From Chersky-822 sp035553055 (GTDB taxonomy: Bacteria; Actinomycetota; Actinomycetes; Streptosporangiales; Streptosporangiaceae): 64,000 bases of DNA. How positions within the stretch are numbered: the stretch's first letter is position 1; the number at the start of each line of letters is the position of its first letter. A program made the translations under genes and the position numbers. This document shows, piece after piece, positions 41,126 to 49,513 of the stretch. The notes under the pieces were generated by a model. That model made no database searches. It saw only the letters and a program-made list of their open reading frames with translations, and had not been told where the DNA came from. Location of the stretch: contig DATNEK010000034.1 in assembly GCA_035553055.1 (NCBI GenBank), forward strand, positions 1 to 64,000, written 5' to 3'.

Positions 41126-42472
41126 TTGCGGGTGCCAGCTTCCGTATTGATCGCCAATAGGGGCGAAATCGCTCGCAGGGTAATCAGGACGTGCCGACGG
41201 CTCGGGGTGCGGGCAATCGCGGTGTACTCGGAGGCTGACGCCGAACTGCCGTTCGTTGCTGAGGCGGATGAGGCTGTACTGATCGGACCGGCGCAGGCCA
41301 AGCTGAGCTACCTGAACACCGGCGCCATACTGCGGGCAGCTAGCAGGACCGGCGCGGCAGCGATCCACCCTGGCTACGGGTTCCTGGCCGAGAACGCGGA
41401 GTTCGCCGCGCAAGTCATTGACGCCGGGCTGACCTGGATCGGGCCGTCGCCAGAGGCGATCGAGCAGATGGGCGACAAGATACGCGCCCGCAACCTGATG
41501 GCGAGCGCGGGAGTGCCGGTTGCCGAAGGCGCCACCGAGCCGGTGGCCGATGCCGATGCCGCCGCGGCGCTGGCCAAGCGAATCGGCTATCCGATCATGA
41601 TCAAGGCGGCCGCGGGGGGCGGCGGCATCGGCATGAGCGCGGCTGGCGACGAGCAGTCGCTGCGCAGCGGTTTCGAGACCGCTAGGTCGAGGGCTGAGCG
41701 GTTCTTCGGCAGCCCGGCGATCCTGCTTGAGTGCTACATCGCCGCGGCGAGGCACGTCGAGATCCAGATACTCGGCTTGGCTGACGGCCGGGTGGTAGCA
41801 CTCGGCGAGCGCGACTGTTCTGTGCAGCGACGGCACCAGAAGGTGGCCGAGGAGACCCCGTCCCCTGGCGTCGACCAAGAGCTACGCGAGCGCATGCTCG
41901 CGGCCGCGATCAGAGCCGGCGAGGCGGTCGGCTACCGCGGCGCTGGAACGGTCGAGTGCCTGGTCGACACCAAGACCGGCGAATTCGTCTTCCTCGAGAT
42001 GAATACCAGACTGCAAGTCGAGCATGCGGTCACCGAGATGGTCACCGGCATCGATCTAGTCGAACAGCAGCTGAGGATCGCTGACGGTTTGGAAGCGAGC
42101 TTTGACGTGGGCTTTATTTCACCCTCTGGGCACGCTCTTGAACTTAGGATCTATGCCGAGGATCCGGTCAGGTTCCTGCCGAGTCCTGGCACGATCGGGC
42201 AATGGGAAGAACCGGCCGGTGCCGGGATCAGGGTCGACGCCGGTTACGTCGCTGGCAACACCGTCACGCCGCACTATGACCCGCTGCTCGCCAAGCTGGT
42301 GCTGCACGCGGCTGACCGGGCGCAGGCGCTCACGCTGGCGAGGCAGGCGGTCGGGTCGTTCGTGGTAACCGGGCCAAAGACAAATCTCGATTTCCATGCC
42401 GACCTGCTGAACAGCGAGGAGTTCGGCAGTGGAAACTATGACACGTCCGTGGTGAGTCGTCTGCGTCCTTAG
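41126..42472 (+). CDS. Biotin carboxylase subunit of an acyl-CoA carboxylase
   Basis: The 448-residue protein has the full biotin carboxylase fold: VLIANRGEIARRVIRTCRRL, AAIHPGYGFLAENAEF, the ATP-grasp Gly loop IKAAAGGGGIGMS, the bicarbonate/catalytic part RDCSVQRRHQKVAEETPSP, and EMNTRLQVEHAVTEMVTG. It carboxylates biotin at the expense of ATP. It has no biotinyl domain of its own; that is encoded by the next gene, and no carboxyltransferase is nearby. Starts at TTG 41126 or, more likely, GTG 41132. The stop TAG overlaps the ribosome site of the biotinyl gene. Confidence 0.9.
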   Translation: MRVPASVLIANRGEIARRVIRTCRRLGVRAIAVYSEADAELPFVAEADEAVLIGPAQAKLSYLNTGAILRAASRTGAAAIHPGYGFLAENAEFAAQVIDAGLTWIGPSPEAIEQMGDKIRARNLMASAGVPVAEGATEPVADADAAAALAKRIGYPIMIKAAAGGGGIGMSAAGDEQSLRSGFETARSRAERFFGSPAILLECYIAAARHVEIQILGLADGRVVALGERDCSVQRRHQKVAEETPSPGVDQELRERMLAAAIRAGEAVGYRGAGTVECLVDTKTGEFVFLEMNTRLQVEHAVTEMVTGIDLVEQQLRIADGLEASFDVGFISPSGHALELRIYAEDPVRFLPSPGTIGQWEEPAGAGIRVDAGYVAGNTVTPHYDPLLAKLVLHAADRAQALTLARQAVGSFVVTGPKTNLDFHADLLNSEEFGSGNYDTSVVSRLRP

Positions 42473-42481
42473 GAGGTGCGC

Positions 42482-42694
42482 GTGGCCGAGATCCGCGCTG
42501 AGATGGTCGCCAATGTGTGGAAGGTCGTCGCCGTTGAGGGTGACAGCGTTGCCGACGGCGACACGCTGGTGATACTCGAATCGATGAAAATGGAGATCCC
42601 GGTGGTGGCCGAGGGCGCGGGAAAGCTCACCAGGCTCGCCGTCGCCGAGGGCGATGTCATTCAGGAAGGCGATCTGATCGCGGTCATCGAGTGA
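42482..42694 (+). CDS. Biotinyl (biotin/lipoyl attachment) domain protein
   Basis: The 70-residue protein is a single biotinyl domain with ILESMKMEIPVVAEG; the Lys in MKM is the biotinylation site. It resembles mycobacterial TB7.3 (Rv3221c), which sits in the same neighbourhood. It probably carries carboxyl groups from the upstream biotin carboxylase. AGGAGG at 42471-42476 lies over the upstream stop, 5 bases before the GTG start. Its TGA overlaps the next GTG start as GTGA, so the three genes form a tight operon. Confidence 0.92.
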   Translation: MAEIRAEMVANVWKVVAVEGDSVADGDTLVILESMKMEIPVVAEGAGKLTRLAVAEGDVIQEGDLIAVIE

Positions 42695-43098
42695 CTGCCA
42701 TCACGCTCGCGGTCGGGTTGCGCGCGACTGTCACAGCCGAGGTCGCCCGCGCCGACACGGCGGCTTCGCTAGGTAGCGGCGACCTCCCTGTGCTGGGAAC
42801 TCCTCGGCTGCTCGCGCTCGCCGAGGCCGCATGCGTCGCCGCCGTCGCGCCGCACCTCGCGCAAGGGCAGACGACGGTCGGCTCGGCGGTCTCGCTTGAG
42901 CACAAACGACCAAGTCCGCTCGGCAGCTCGATCGAGGTGCAGGCGGAACTCACCGAGATCGACGGCCGCGCGCTCTTGTTCATGTTCGTGGCCTACGGAC
43001 CCGGCGTCGGCGACGAGGCTGTGATCGGCGCCGGCACGGTGCGACGGGTGCTTGTCGACAGCGAGCGGTTCATGCGGAAGGCCAGGGCCGGAGGCTAG
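42691..43098 (+). CDS. FlK-like hot-dog thioesterase family protein
   Basis: The 135-residue protein resembles thioesterases of the fluoroacetyl-CoA thioesterase (FlK) type: LGTPRLLALAEAACVAAVAPHL, TTVGSAVSLEHKRPSPLGS and VEVQAELTEIDGRALLF-like strands. Characteristic Thr, Glu and His residues of FlK can be placed at the T in LGTP, E in LAEAA and H in LEHKRP. It should hydrolyse small acyl-CoA thioesters in the cytoplasm. The GTG start overlaps the biotinyl stop, which links it to acyl-CoA carboxylation. Confidence 0.82.
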   Translation: MTAITLAVGLRATVTAEVARADTAASLGSGDLPVLGTPRLLALAEAACVAAVAPHLAQGQTTVGSAVSLEHKRPSPLGSSIEVQAELTEIDGRALLFMFVAYGPGVGDEAVIGAGTVRRVLVDSERFMRKARAGG

Positions 43099-43120
43099 CG
43101 GCGGCGGTTGCGGTGGCTCC

Positions 43121-44809
43121 CTAGACGCCCGTGGTTGACCTGGGATAGGCGACCTCGCTGTCGGTGGCGATGTTGACCATGTAAGGCACGGGGGAGTCGA
43201 ATGCGCGGCGTAGCGCGGGTGCGATCTGACCTGGCTTGGTCACCAGTTCTCCAGCGCCGCCGAGCGCGGTGACCACCTGGTCGTACCGGCACTCCGGCTG
43301 GAGGTCGGCCGCGACATCGTAGCCGTACAGCGCCTGCATCGGGTGCTTCTCCAGGCCCCAGATGCCGTTGTTGCCGCAGATCATCACGATGGGAAGCCGG
43401 TGCCTGACGCAGGTGTCGACATCCATGAGCGAAAATCCCGCCGCGCCGTCTCCGAGCAGCAGCACAACCTGCGCCGATGGTCTCGCGATACGCGCGGCGA
43501 TCGCGTATCCGAGGCCGGTGCCCAGGCATCCGTACGGGCCGGGGTCCAGCCAGCCGCCCGGCTGCTTCGGCTCGATGTATTTGCCCGCGTAGCTGACGAA
43601 GTCACCGCCGTCGCCGATGACCACGGCGTCGGGTTCGAGCAGCGGCGCGAGTTCGCCGTATATCCGCATCGGATGGATCGGGTGCGCGTCGCTCGCCAGC
43701 AGGGCGGCGTCGCTGGTGACGGCCGCGTCCCGGGCGGCGGTCAGCCTCGGCAGCCAGTCGGTCGTCCAGCGCGCCGCCAGCCCATGACGCTGTGCCGCCG
43801 TGGCCAGGCCGGTGAAGAACGCGGTGAGGTCGCCTGATGCGCTCGCGGCAAGTTCTCGGTGGGTGGCGATCTGGCTCCTGGCGTCGGCCACGTGCACGAC
43901 CTTGGCAGCCGGCGTGCCATTCTTGCCGCCGTACTCGCCGTAGCCGAGCCTGAAGTCAAGCGGCGTGCCAACGACAATCACCAGGTCGGCCTCGCCGAAA
44001 GCCACCGACCTGGCCCTGGTCACAAGCAACTCGTGACCGGCGGGGAGTACGCCGCGGCCCTGACCGTTGGTGATCACGGGGAGCCGCAGGTCCTCGGCCG
44101 CGGCGCGGGCCGCGACGTCGGCGTCGCCTAGCCACACGTCGGAGCCGAGCACGAGCACGGGCCTGGAAGCGGCCGCGAGCAGCTTGGCGATGGCAGCGAG
44201 GTCGTCGTCGTCTGGCGGCTCGGCGATAGGCGCAGCGACGGGCTGGCCTGGCTGGCCTGGCTGGCTCGGCTGCGCGGGTGAGCCGAACAGTGCTTCCAGG
44301 CTGACATCTAGGAAAACCGGCCCCGCGTGCCTGGCCTTCGCCAGCGCGAACGCCTCGCTTACTGACCTGCCGACCGCAGCGGGATCGTGCTCGGTCCAGG
44401 CTCGCTTGGTGATCGCGGCGAGCAGTTTGGGATGGTCGATTTCCTGCAGGCTGCCAGAACCCCACCGGTGGTCGGGCGCCCTCCCGCCGAGCACCACGAC
44501 GCTCGAGCCGTTGAAGTAGGCGGTGGTGATCGCGCTAATCCCGTTGGTCACCCCTGGCCCCGCGGTCAGCACGGCGAATCCTGGCGTCCTGGTGAGCCGG
44601 GCCGTGGCTTCGGCGGCGAACACCGCTGTCTGCTCGTGCCGCACGTCAAGGATCGGCATCGGCGGCTCGGCCTTTACGGCGCCGTCGTACACAGGGAATA
44701 CGTGCCCGCCTGACAAGGTGAACATCGTTGTCACGCCATGGGCGCGTGCGGCAGACACGGCCTGAGCGCCGCCGTGCGTCACTGGCTGGGGGTGGGGGTG
44801 TGCAACCAT
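43121..44809 (-). CDS. Thiamine-pyrophosphate enzyme, acetolactate synthase-like
   Basis: The 562-residue enzyme has the three ThDP domains: an N-terminal part with FTLSGGHVFPVYDG and the cofactor-activating Glu in DVRHEQTAVFAAEAT, a central domain preceded by a low-complexity QPSQPGQPGQPV linker, and the ThDP motif LLLGDGAAGFSLMDVDTCVR..CGNN. It lacks a nearby small subunit and the usual ilv genes, so it may be a catabolic carboligase or decarboxylase (for example oxalyl-CoA or 2-hydroxyacyl-CoA type) rather than IlvB. ATG 44809 (MVAHPHPQPV) is taken; a 45-residue in-frame extension overlaps the divergent pdtaS promoter. Ends 22 bases from the convergent thioesterase stop. Confidence 0.82.
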   Translation of the reverse strand: MVAHPHPQPVTHGGAQAVSAARAHGVTTMFTLSGGHVFPVYDGAVKAEPPMPILDVRHEQTAVFAAEATARLTRTPGFAVLTAGPGVTNGISAITTAYFNGSSVVVLGGRAPDHRWGSGSLQEIDHPKLLAAITKRAWTEHDPAAVGRSVSEAFALAKARHAGPVFLDVSLEALFGSPAQPSQPGQPGQPVAAPIAEPPDDDDLAAIAKLLAAASRPVLVLGSDVWLGDADVAARAAAEDLRLPVITNGQGRGVLPAGHELLVTRARSVAFGEADLVIVVGTPLDFRLGYGEYGGKNGTPAAKVVHVADARSQIATHRELAASASGDLTAFFTGLATAAQRHGLAARWTTDWLPRLTAARDAAVTSDAALLASDAHPIHPMRIYGELAPLLEPDAVVIGDGGDFVSYAGKYIEPKQPGGWLDPGPYGCLGTGLGYAIAARIARPSAQVVLLLGDGAAGFSLMDVDTCVRHRLPIVMICGNNGIWGLEKHPMQALYGYDVAADLQPECRYDQVVTALGGAGELVTKPGQIAPALRRAFDSPVPYMVNIATDSEVAYPRSTTGV

Positions 44810-44910
44810 GGCGGCGACGTTACCAGGCAGGCACGCGAGCGCTGGCACGCCCGTGAGGGGACTAGCCGGGAGGCGAGCGACGACTGAGACCGCGATGCGA
44901 TGATGGAAAG

Positions 44911-46428
44911 GTGCCCACGCTGAATGACCTCGCTCGCCGGGCACGGATCGTGGCAGGTGACCTTGAGTGGCTGCACGAGCTTGTATCTGACTGGGAGCTG
45001 CTCGCCGACCTGTCCATCGCGGATCTGACGCTGTGGGCTCAGCTGCCCGGCGAGCAGTCCTGGATAGCGCTTGCCCAGGTCAGGCCGACCACAGGACCGA
45101 CCGCGTTCCCTGAGGACCGGGTCGGCACAGTCCTGCCATCGAGCAAGCAGCCGCTGCTGGCCGCGGCGGTAAGCGAGGCGCGAGTCTGCCGCGAAGGTGA
45201 CCCTGAGTGGCGGCGTGGCGTCCCGGTCAGGCACGAGACCATTCCGGTAAGCCGGGTCGGCCGGGTGATCGCGGTCATCGAGCGGTCGACGAACCTGGAG
45301 TCCGCGAGAACGCCGAGCCGGATGGACTTGGCGTACCTCAAGTCCGCTGACGACCTTGCCCAGATGATCGCCGCCGGGTTGTTTCCCGGGCCGGCCAGTT
45401 CGCCGGCGCACGTGCAGTCTCCGCGGGTCAACGACGGCATGGTGCGCCTTGGCCGTTCAGGCAAGGTCAGCTACGCGAGCCCCAACGCGCTGTCCGCCTA
45501 CCGCAGGCTAGGCCTGACCGCCGACCTGACCGGACGCGAGCTCGGGCCGCTCACCGCGAGGCTGTGCGCGAGCACGATGCCACGAGATGACTCGCTGATG
45601 CTTGCGGCCAGCGGCCGAGCGCACACCGAGACCGAGGTCGAAGCGAACGGGACGGTCGTGCAGATGCGCACGATCCCACTGGTCGTGAACGGCAGTTCGG
45701 CTGGTGCGCTTGTCTTGCTCAGGGACGTTACCGAACTGCGGCACAGGGAACGCGAGCTGCTCACGAAGGACGCGACGATCAGGGAGATCCATCACCGCGT
45801 CAAGAACAACCTGCAGACCGTGGCGGCCCTGCTCCGGCTGCAGGCACGGCGGATGCGAGGTGTGCCAGAGGCCTCGGCCGCGCTTGGCGAGGCGGTGCGC
45901 AGGGTCGGGTCAATCGCGCTCGTGCACGAGACGTTGTCTCGCGCCAGCGGCGAGGTGGTCGAGTTCGACGACGTGGCCAGGCGAGTCGCGACGATGGCCG
46001 GTGAGCTGTCCGCGCCTGAGGCCAGGGTCACGCCGGTGCTAACCGGCGGCTTCGGCGCGTTGTCGGCGCAGGTTGCCACCCCGCTCGCGCTTGTGCTCAC
46101 CGAGCTGCTGCACAACGCGATCCAGCACGGGCTCGCCAAGCCAGGAGGCCGGGCAGCGGGAACGCTTGAGCTTGCCGCCAGGCGGTGCGACGACCGGTTG
46201 CATGTGACGGTGGCTGACAACGGGGCGGGACTGCCTGACGGTTTTAATCTCGACACCGCGACGAGCCTCGGCTTGCAGATCGTCAGGACACTCGTAGTCA
46301 GTGAACTCGGCGGAAAGCTGAATATATCGGCGAGGCCGGAAGGGGGTACGACGGTACAACTCGAGGTCCCGCTGCCGCTGGCCGATCAGGCCGCTCCGCA
46401 GCCTGATCGCATAGGCGCCGAATCCTAG
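44911..46428 (+). CDS. pdtaS: PdtaS-like sensor histidine kinase (HisKA_2 family)
   Basis: The 505-residue soluble kinase has an N-terminal GAF-type sensor (about 1-150), a PAS domain (about 170-290), then IREIHHRVKNNLQTVAALLRLQ with the phospho-acceptor His of the HisKA_2 group, and an ATPase domain with LTELLHNAIQHGLA (N box) and ADNGAGLPDGF (G1 box). In mycobacteria PdtaS works with the antiterminator response regulator PdtaR; the PdtaR gene is not here. As in M. tuberculosis (Rv3220c/Rv3219) it lies convergent with whiB1. Its stop codon lies inside a 14-bp tandem repeat. Confidence 0.92.
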   Translation: MPTLNDLARRARIVAGDLEWLHELVSDWELLADLSIADLTLWAQLPGEQSWIALAQVRPTTGPTAFPEDRVGTVLPSSKQPLLAAAVSEARVCREGDPEWRRGVPVRHETIPVSRVGRVIAVIERSTNLESARTPSRMDLAYLKSADDLAQMIAAGLFPGPASSPAHVQSPRVNDGMVRLGRSGKVSYASPNALSAYRRLGLTADLTGRELGPLTARLCASTMPRDDSLMLAASGRAHTETEVEANGTVVQMRTIPLVVNGSSAGALVLLRDVTELRHRERELLTKDATIREIHHRVKNNLQTVAALLRLQARRMRGVPEASAALGEAVRRVGSIALVHETLSRASGEVVEFDDVARRVATMAGELSAPEARVTPVLTGGFGALSAQVATPLALVLTELLHNAIQHGLAKPGGRAAGTLELAARRCDDRLHVTVADNGAGLPDGFNLDTATSLGLQIVRTLVVSELGGKLNISARPEGGTTVQLEVPLPLADQAAPQPDRIGAES

Positions 46429-46464
46429 GCGCTTACTCCTAGGCGCTTACTCCTAGGCCCCTAC
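46423..46464. repeat. 14-bp tandem triplet that supplies the stop codons of pdtaS and whiB1
   Basis: TCCTAGGCGCTTAC occurs at 46423-46436 and 46437-46450, and TCCTAGGCCCCTAC at 46451-46464. CCTAGG is palindromic, so each copy holds TAG on both strands. The pdtaS stop (46426-46428) is in copy 1 and the whiB1 stop (46453-46455) is in copy 3. Confidence 0.9.
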
Positions 46465-46701
46465 ACCGACCCGGGCGCCGCGACGCTTGAGCGTGCGCCT
46501 TTCGTCCTCGCTGAGCCCGCCCCAGACACCGGAGTCCTGGCCACTATCGAGCGCCCACCGCAGACAGGCCTCGGAGACCTTGCAGCGCGCGCACACCTGC
46601 TTTGCCTCATCGATCTGGAGAAGCGCGGGACCGGTGTTCCCTATCGGGAAGAAGAGTTCCGGGTCGACATCACGACAGGCTGCGTAGTTACGCCAGTCCA
46701 T
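46453..46701 (-). CDS. whiB1: WhiB1-type iron-sulfur transcription factor
   Basis: The 82-residue protein begins MDWRNYAACRDVDPELFFP, has Cys9, Cys37, Cys40 and Cys46 (C-X2-C-X5-C) for a [4Fe-4S] cluster, the GVWGG turn and the basic RRTLKRRGAR tail. Length, Cys positions and both ends match WhiB1, an essential nitric-oxide-sensitive factor that binds the primary sigma factor in mycobacteria. ATG 46701 is the family start; a GTG nine bases upstream is less likely. The upstream region carries a CRP-like site at 46802-46817, as whiB1 does in M. tuberculosis. Confidence 0.95.
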   Translation of the reverse strand: MDWRNYAACRDVDPELFFPIGNTGPALLQIDEAKQVCARCKVSEACLRWALDSGQDSGVWGGLSEDERRTLKRRGARVGVGA

Positions 46702-47142
46702 GCGGTCCACTCCTCAATGAGCGCCAACAGGTCCCTGCGGTGGCTGGCCCGGGGATCGGCCCCGGAGCCGCCGCACTGCGACCCGCCGCCTCCGTCGTGC
46801 TTGTGAACGAATTCACTAGCTATACCGTATGTCTGATCCGCTAGCGAAGCGAATCAATTCCCAGATGCGGAACCAGCGTCCCGTACTGGCTGCCAGACCA
46901 CGCCCCCGTGGACATCGCCGCGTAGACATCGCCCGCCCGGCTGGAGGCGCGCGTGCTCACCTCATGCCAGGAGCGTTACAACCCTCCCAAGTTATTCGAT
47001 CAAGCGCAAGACCCTTAGGCAAAGGTTAGGCCGGATTTCGGTGTCAGATGAGTCACATGGCAGGCATCGTCCGAGGGCGCGCGCGGAGTGCCGGGAGCGG
47101 GCCAATGCTTTGTGTGTTACGTCACGGTTATGAGGATCGTAA
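46702..47142. other. Regulatory gap upstream of whiB1
   Basis: The 440-base gap between whiB1 and the 3' end of the lipid kinase gene contains the CRP-like site and a -10-like TATAGC on the minus strand. I see no coding sequence or RNA gene in the rest. Confidence 0.5.
46802..46817. promoter_or_regulatory. CRP-type binding site upstream of whiB1
   Basis: TGTGA-ACGAAT-TCACT matches the CRP consensus TGTGA-N6-TCACA with one mismatch. Its centre is 108 bases upstream of the whiB1 ATG and next to a TATAGC -10-like hexamer on the minus strand. CRP (Rv3676) control of whiB1 is known in M. tuberculosis. Confidence 0.65.
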
Positions 47143-48093
47143 TCAGCCGATGACTCGCAGTGCGGACGGAACCGACGTGAGCTGGACGAGTTCGCGCTCG
47201 CCCACGTACTCCCCGTCGATCTGAAATGCGACCGGCCGATCAGCGCGGAGCGTCAGCGACGGCAGATCGTGAAGCGACATGATCTTGCGGCCGTGCAGCA
47301 TGCCCCCTTTCGTGGTGAACATCTGGCTAAGCGCATAGATGATGCTGATTGACGACATACTGCGCAACGCGAAGACGTCGAGCCCGGTGTCGAATCGGGC
47401 GCGGGGGTTGGCATTGACTTCCCGGCCGCCCAGATAAGTCCACGGCGCCGTGTTGGACACGATGCCGAGAAAGACAGGCCCGAAGGTCTCGCCATCGTGC
47501 GGCTCGATCCAGACGGCAGGCTTGCCGCGATCGGTCTGCCGGTAGAACTGGCGGAGGGCGAGCCTGACGTACAGCGAAGACGTCGCTTGCCGCCCATGCG
47601 CACGCAGGCCCTGCACCGCCCGCACCACCTCGGCGTCAAGCCCGAGCCCGCAGTTGAACGTGAAGTACCTGCCGTCGGCGTTGCCGACGCCGATCGTGCG
47701 TTCTTGGCCGACCGCGAGTGCCTGCAGGATCTCGCCGGTGGCGTCGACCGGGTCGCGCGGCAGGCCGAGCGCGCCGGTGAACACGTTGCCGCTGCCTCCG
47801 GGCAGCGCGGCGAGCGCCGGCAGCTCGCTAGCCGACATGCCCCGCCCGGGGTCAGCCTGGCCGAGCAGTCCGTTCACCACCTCGTTGACGGTGCCGTCGC
47901 CGCCGAGGGTGAGCACAAGCCCGAATCCCTCGGTGCTGGCCGTCGATGCCAACATCGTGGCGTGGCCCCGGTAGCGTGTCTCTACGACTTCTAGCTTGAC
48001 AGCGGACGCTAGGGCCGACGCGATGACATCCCGGCGCAGCCGGGTCGTGGAGGTAGCAAGTGGGTTCACGATCAAAAGCGCGCGCACGCGCAC
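47143..48093 (-). CDS. Diacylglycerol kinase-family lipid kinase (YegS/DgkB-like)
   Basis: The 316-residue protein has the DAGK catalytic motifs: LLIVNPLATST, LVLTLGGDGTVNEVVNGLLG (the GGDGT nucleotide loop) and LAALPGGSGNVFTGALGLP. The C-terminal beta-rich domain includes FNCGLGLDAEVVRAV and ends in QIDGEYVG. These kinases phosphorylate diacylglycerol, sphingoid bases or related lipids at the inner membrane face. A lipid-kinase-like protein (Rv3218) also flanks whiB1 in M. tuberculosis. Its start lies 12 bases from a G-run repeat array shared with the divergent gene. Confidence 0.88.
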   Translation of the reverse strand: MRVRALLIVNPLATSTTRLRRDVIASALASAVKLEVVETRYRGHATMLASTASTEGFGLVLTLGGDGTVNEVVNGLLGQADPGRGMSASELPALAALPGGSGNVFTGALGLPRDPVDATGEILQALAVGQERTIGVGNADGRYFTFNCGLGLDAEVVRAVQGLRAHGRQATSSLYVRLALRQFYRQTDRGKPAVWIEPHDGETFGPVFLGIVSNTAPWTYLGGREVNANPRARFDTGLDVFALRSMSSISIIYALSQMFTTKGGMLHGRKIMSLHDLPSLTLRADRPVAFQIDGEYVGERELVQLTSVPSALRVIG

Positions 48094-48602
48094 AGGCTAG
48101 CGTCGCGGGGGGATCAGGGGGGTCGTCCCCCCAGGCCAACACCGCGGGGGGATCAGGGGGGTCGTCCCCCCAGGCCAACACCGCGGGGCGGCGGGAGGAT
48201 CGGGGGCGTCCGCCTACGATTACTGCCGCGACCGTGGTGCTGGCCGTGCAGGCGGTCGGTGTCCTGCTCGCCGCCGTGCTCGCCGGAATCGCCACGATCG
48301 AGGGCAAGTCATATCAGAACGCCAGTGGCATAGCGATCACGGTCATCGGCATAGGCGCCGCGCTCGGGCTCGGCTACGTGGCTTTCGGGCTTGCCAAGAC
48401 TAGGCGCTGGAGCCGGACCCCGGCGCTGCTGACCCAGCTATTCACCGGGATCGTCGGCATCTACCTGGTTCAGGGCCAGCGCTATGACTGGGGCGTGCCC
48501 GCGCTCGCGCTGTGCCTGGCCGGATTCGTCCTGCTGCTAGTGCCGCCGAGCATTAAGGCGCTGACCGATCAGTCTTCGCCGGTCAGCCCTTCACGAAGCT
48601 GA
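48060..48602 (+). CDS. Small membrane protein; N-terminus reads through the tandem repeat
   Basis: From about residue 54 on, the protein has four hydrophobic segments (TAATVVLAVQAVGVLLAAVL, ASGIAITVIGIGAALGLGYV, LLTQLFTGIVGIYLV, ALALCLAGFVLLLV), like the Rv3217c-type integral membrane proteins beside whiB1. Upstream, the frame passes through two identical 39-bp repeats, giving GGSGGSSPQANTA twice. The GTG at 48060 is the only good start before the first membrane segment, but it overlaps the divergent kinase gene; GTG 48234 is the other choice and would remove all residues before it. The 3' end overlaps the sigma-factor gene by 34 bases, convergent. Confidence 0.55.
   Translation: MGSRSKARARAQASVAGGSGGSSPQANTAGGSGGSSPQANTAGRREDRGRPPTITAATVVLAVQAVGVLLAAVLAGIATIEGKSYQNASGIAITVIGIGAALGLGYVAFGLAKTRRWSRTPALLTQLFTGIVGIYLVQGQRYDWGVPALALCLAGFVLLLVPPSIKALTDQSSPVSPSRS
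48105..48182. repeat. G-run/C-run hairpin tandem repeat, locus F
   Basis: Two identical 39-bp units (48105-48143 and 48144-48182) contain GGGGGGTCGTCCCCCC, a 6-bp stem with a TCGT loop, followed by AGGCCAACACC, and a partial third unit begins at 48183. The period equals 13 codons, so it keeps the reading frame of the membrane protein. It lies 12 bases upstream of the lipid kinase start. Confidence 0.9.
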
Positions 48603-49513
48603 GTCAGCGTCCGCGCCAGCAGCCTGGACACGTGCATCTGTGAGATCCCAAGCTCGGTCGCGATTTGCGACTGTGTCATGTTGCCGAAAAATCGCAGCAG
48701 CAGGATCTTCTTTTCCCGAGGCGGGAGTCGTTCGAGCAGCGGCTTGAGCGACTCGCGGTACTCGACGCCTTCGAGCGCTTCGTCGACCATGCCGAGCGAC
48801 TCGGCGACAGCCGGGGCGTCCTCATCTCCTGAGTCTGGCGCGTCGAGCGAGACCGTTGAGTAGGCGTTAGCCGACTCCAGTCCTTCGAGCACGTCCTCTT
48901 CGCTCATTGCCAGGTGCGCGGCTAGCTCGGCGACCGTAGGCGCCCGGCCGAGCCGCTGCGCTAGGTCGCCGATGGCCTTTGTGAGTGCCAGCTTGAGTTC
49001 CTGCAGCCTGCGCGGCACCCGGACCGCCCAGCCTTTGTCGCGGAAGTGCCGCTTGATCTCGCCCACGATGGTCGGCGTGGCATAGGTGGAGAACTCCACG
49101 CCTCGATTGAGATCGAACCTGTCGATGGACTTGATCAGCCCGATCGTGGCCACCTGGGTCAGGTCGTCGAGCCACTCACCCCGATTGCGGAACCTCCTGG
49201 CCAGGTACTCAACCAGCGGCAGGTGCAGCTCAACCAGCTCACCCCTGATTCGCAAGCGCTCTGGGTCGCCCTCGGGCAGCTCGCAGAGCCGCACGAACAG
49301 CTCCCTGGCGTGTCCGCGATCCCTGACCGCGTGCTGGATTCTGATCGCGCCTGAGAGCTGCTCGGCAGAGTCGTCGTCGTCATCGATCTCCTGCTCGATC
49401 AACTCGGCGACGGTCAGCACGTCGTCAGCGTCGCTGACGGCCTGTCCCCCGGCAGGCTCAGCCGTCATCGTCTCGAACTCTTCGGTCAATGCGACCTCAA
49501 CTTCCCCCGTCAT
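48569..49513 (-). CDS. SigF/SigB-type RNA polymerase sigma factor (group 3)
   Basis: The 314-residue protein has region 2 (LVELHLPLVEYLARRF, LDDLTQVATIGLIKSIDRFD, FSTYATPTIVGEIKRHFRDK), region 3 (VPRRLQELKLALTKAIGDLA) and region 4 (LPPREKKILLLRFFGNMTQ, SQIATELGISQMHVSRLLAR). This is the stress and development group of actinomycete SigB/SigF factors. About 60 acidic residues precede the domain. The upstream gene encodes an RsbW-like anti-sigma kinase and overlaps its start by four bases (ATGA), the usual order of such modules. No anti-anti-sigma gene is adjacent. Confidence 0.9.
   Translation of the reverse strand: MTGEVEVALTEEFETMTAEPAGGQAVSDADDVLTVAELIEQEIDDDDDSAEQLSGAIRIQHAVRDRGHARELFVRLCELPEGDPERLRIRGELVELHLPLVEYLARRFRNRGEWLDDLTQVATIGLIKSIDRFDLNRGVEFSTYATPTIVGEIKRHFRDKGWAVRVPRRLQELKLALTKAIGDLAQRLGRAPTVAELAAHLAMSEEDVLEGLESANAYSTVSLDAPDSGDEDAPAVAESLGMVDEALEGVEYRESLKPLLERLPPREKKILLLRFFGNMTQSQIATELGISQMHVSRLLARTLTQLREGLTGED

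Noticed and set aside
38818..41878. Long minus-strand frames of 540 and 490 residues
   Set aside because: They lie opposite the HD-domain and biotin carboxylase genes, all of which have intact motifs.
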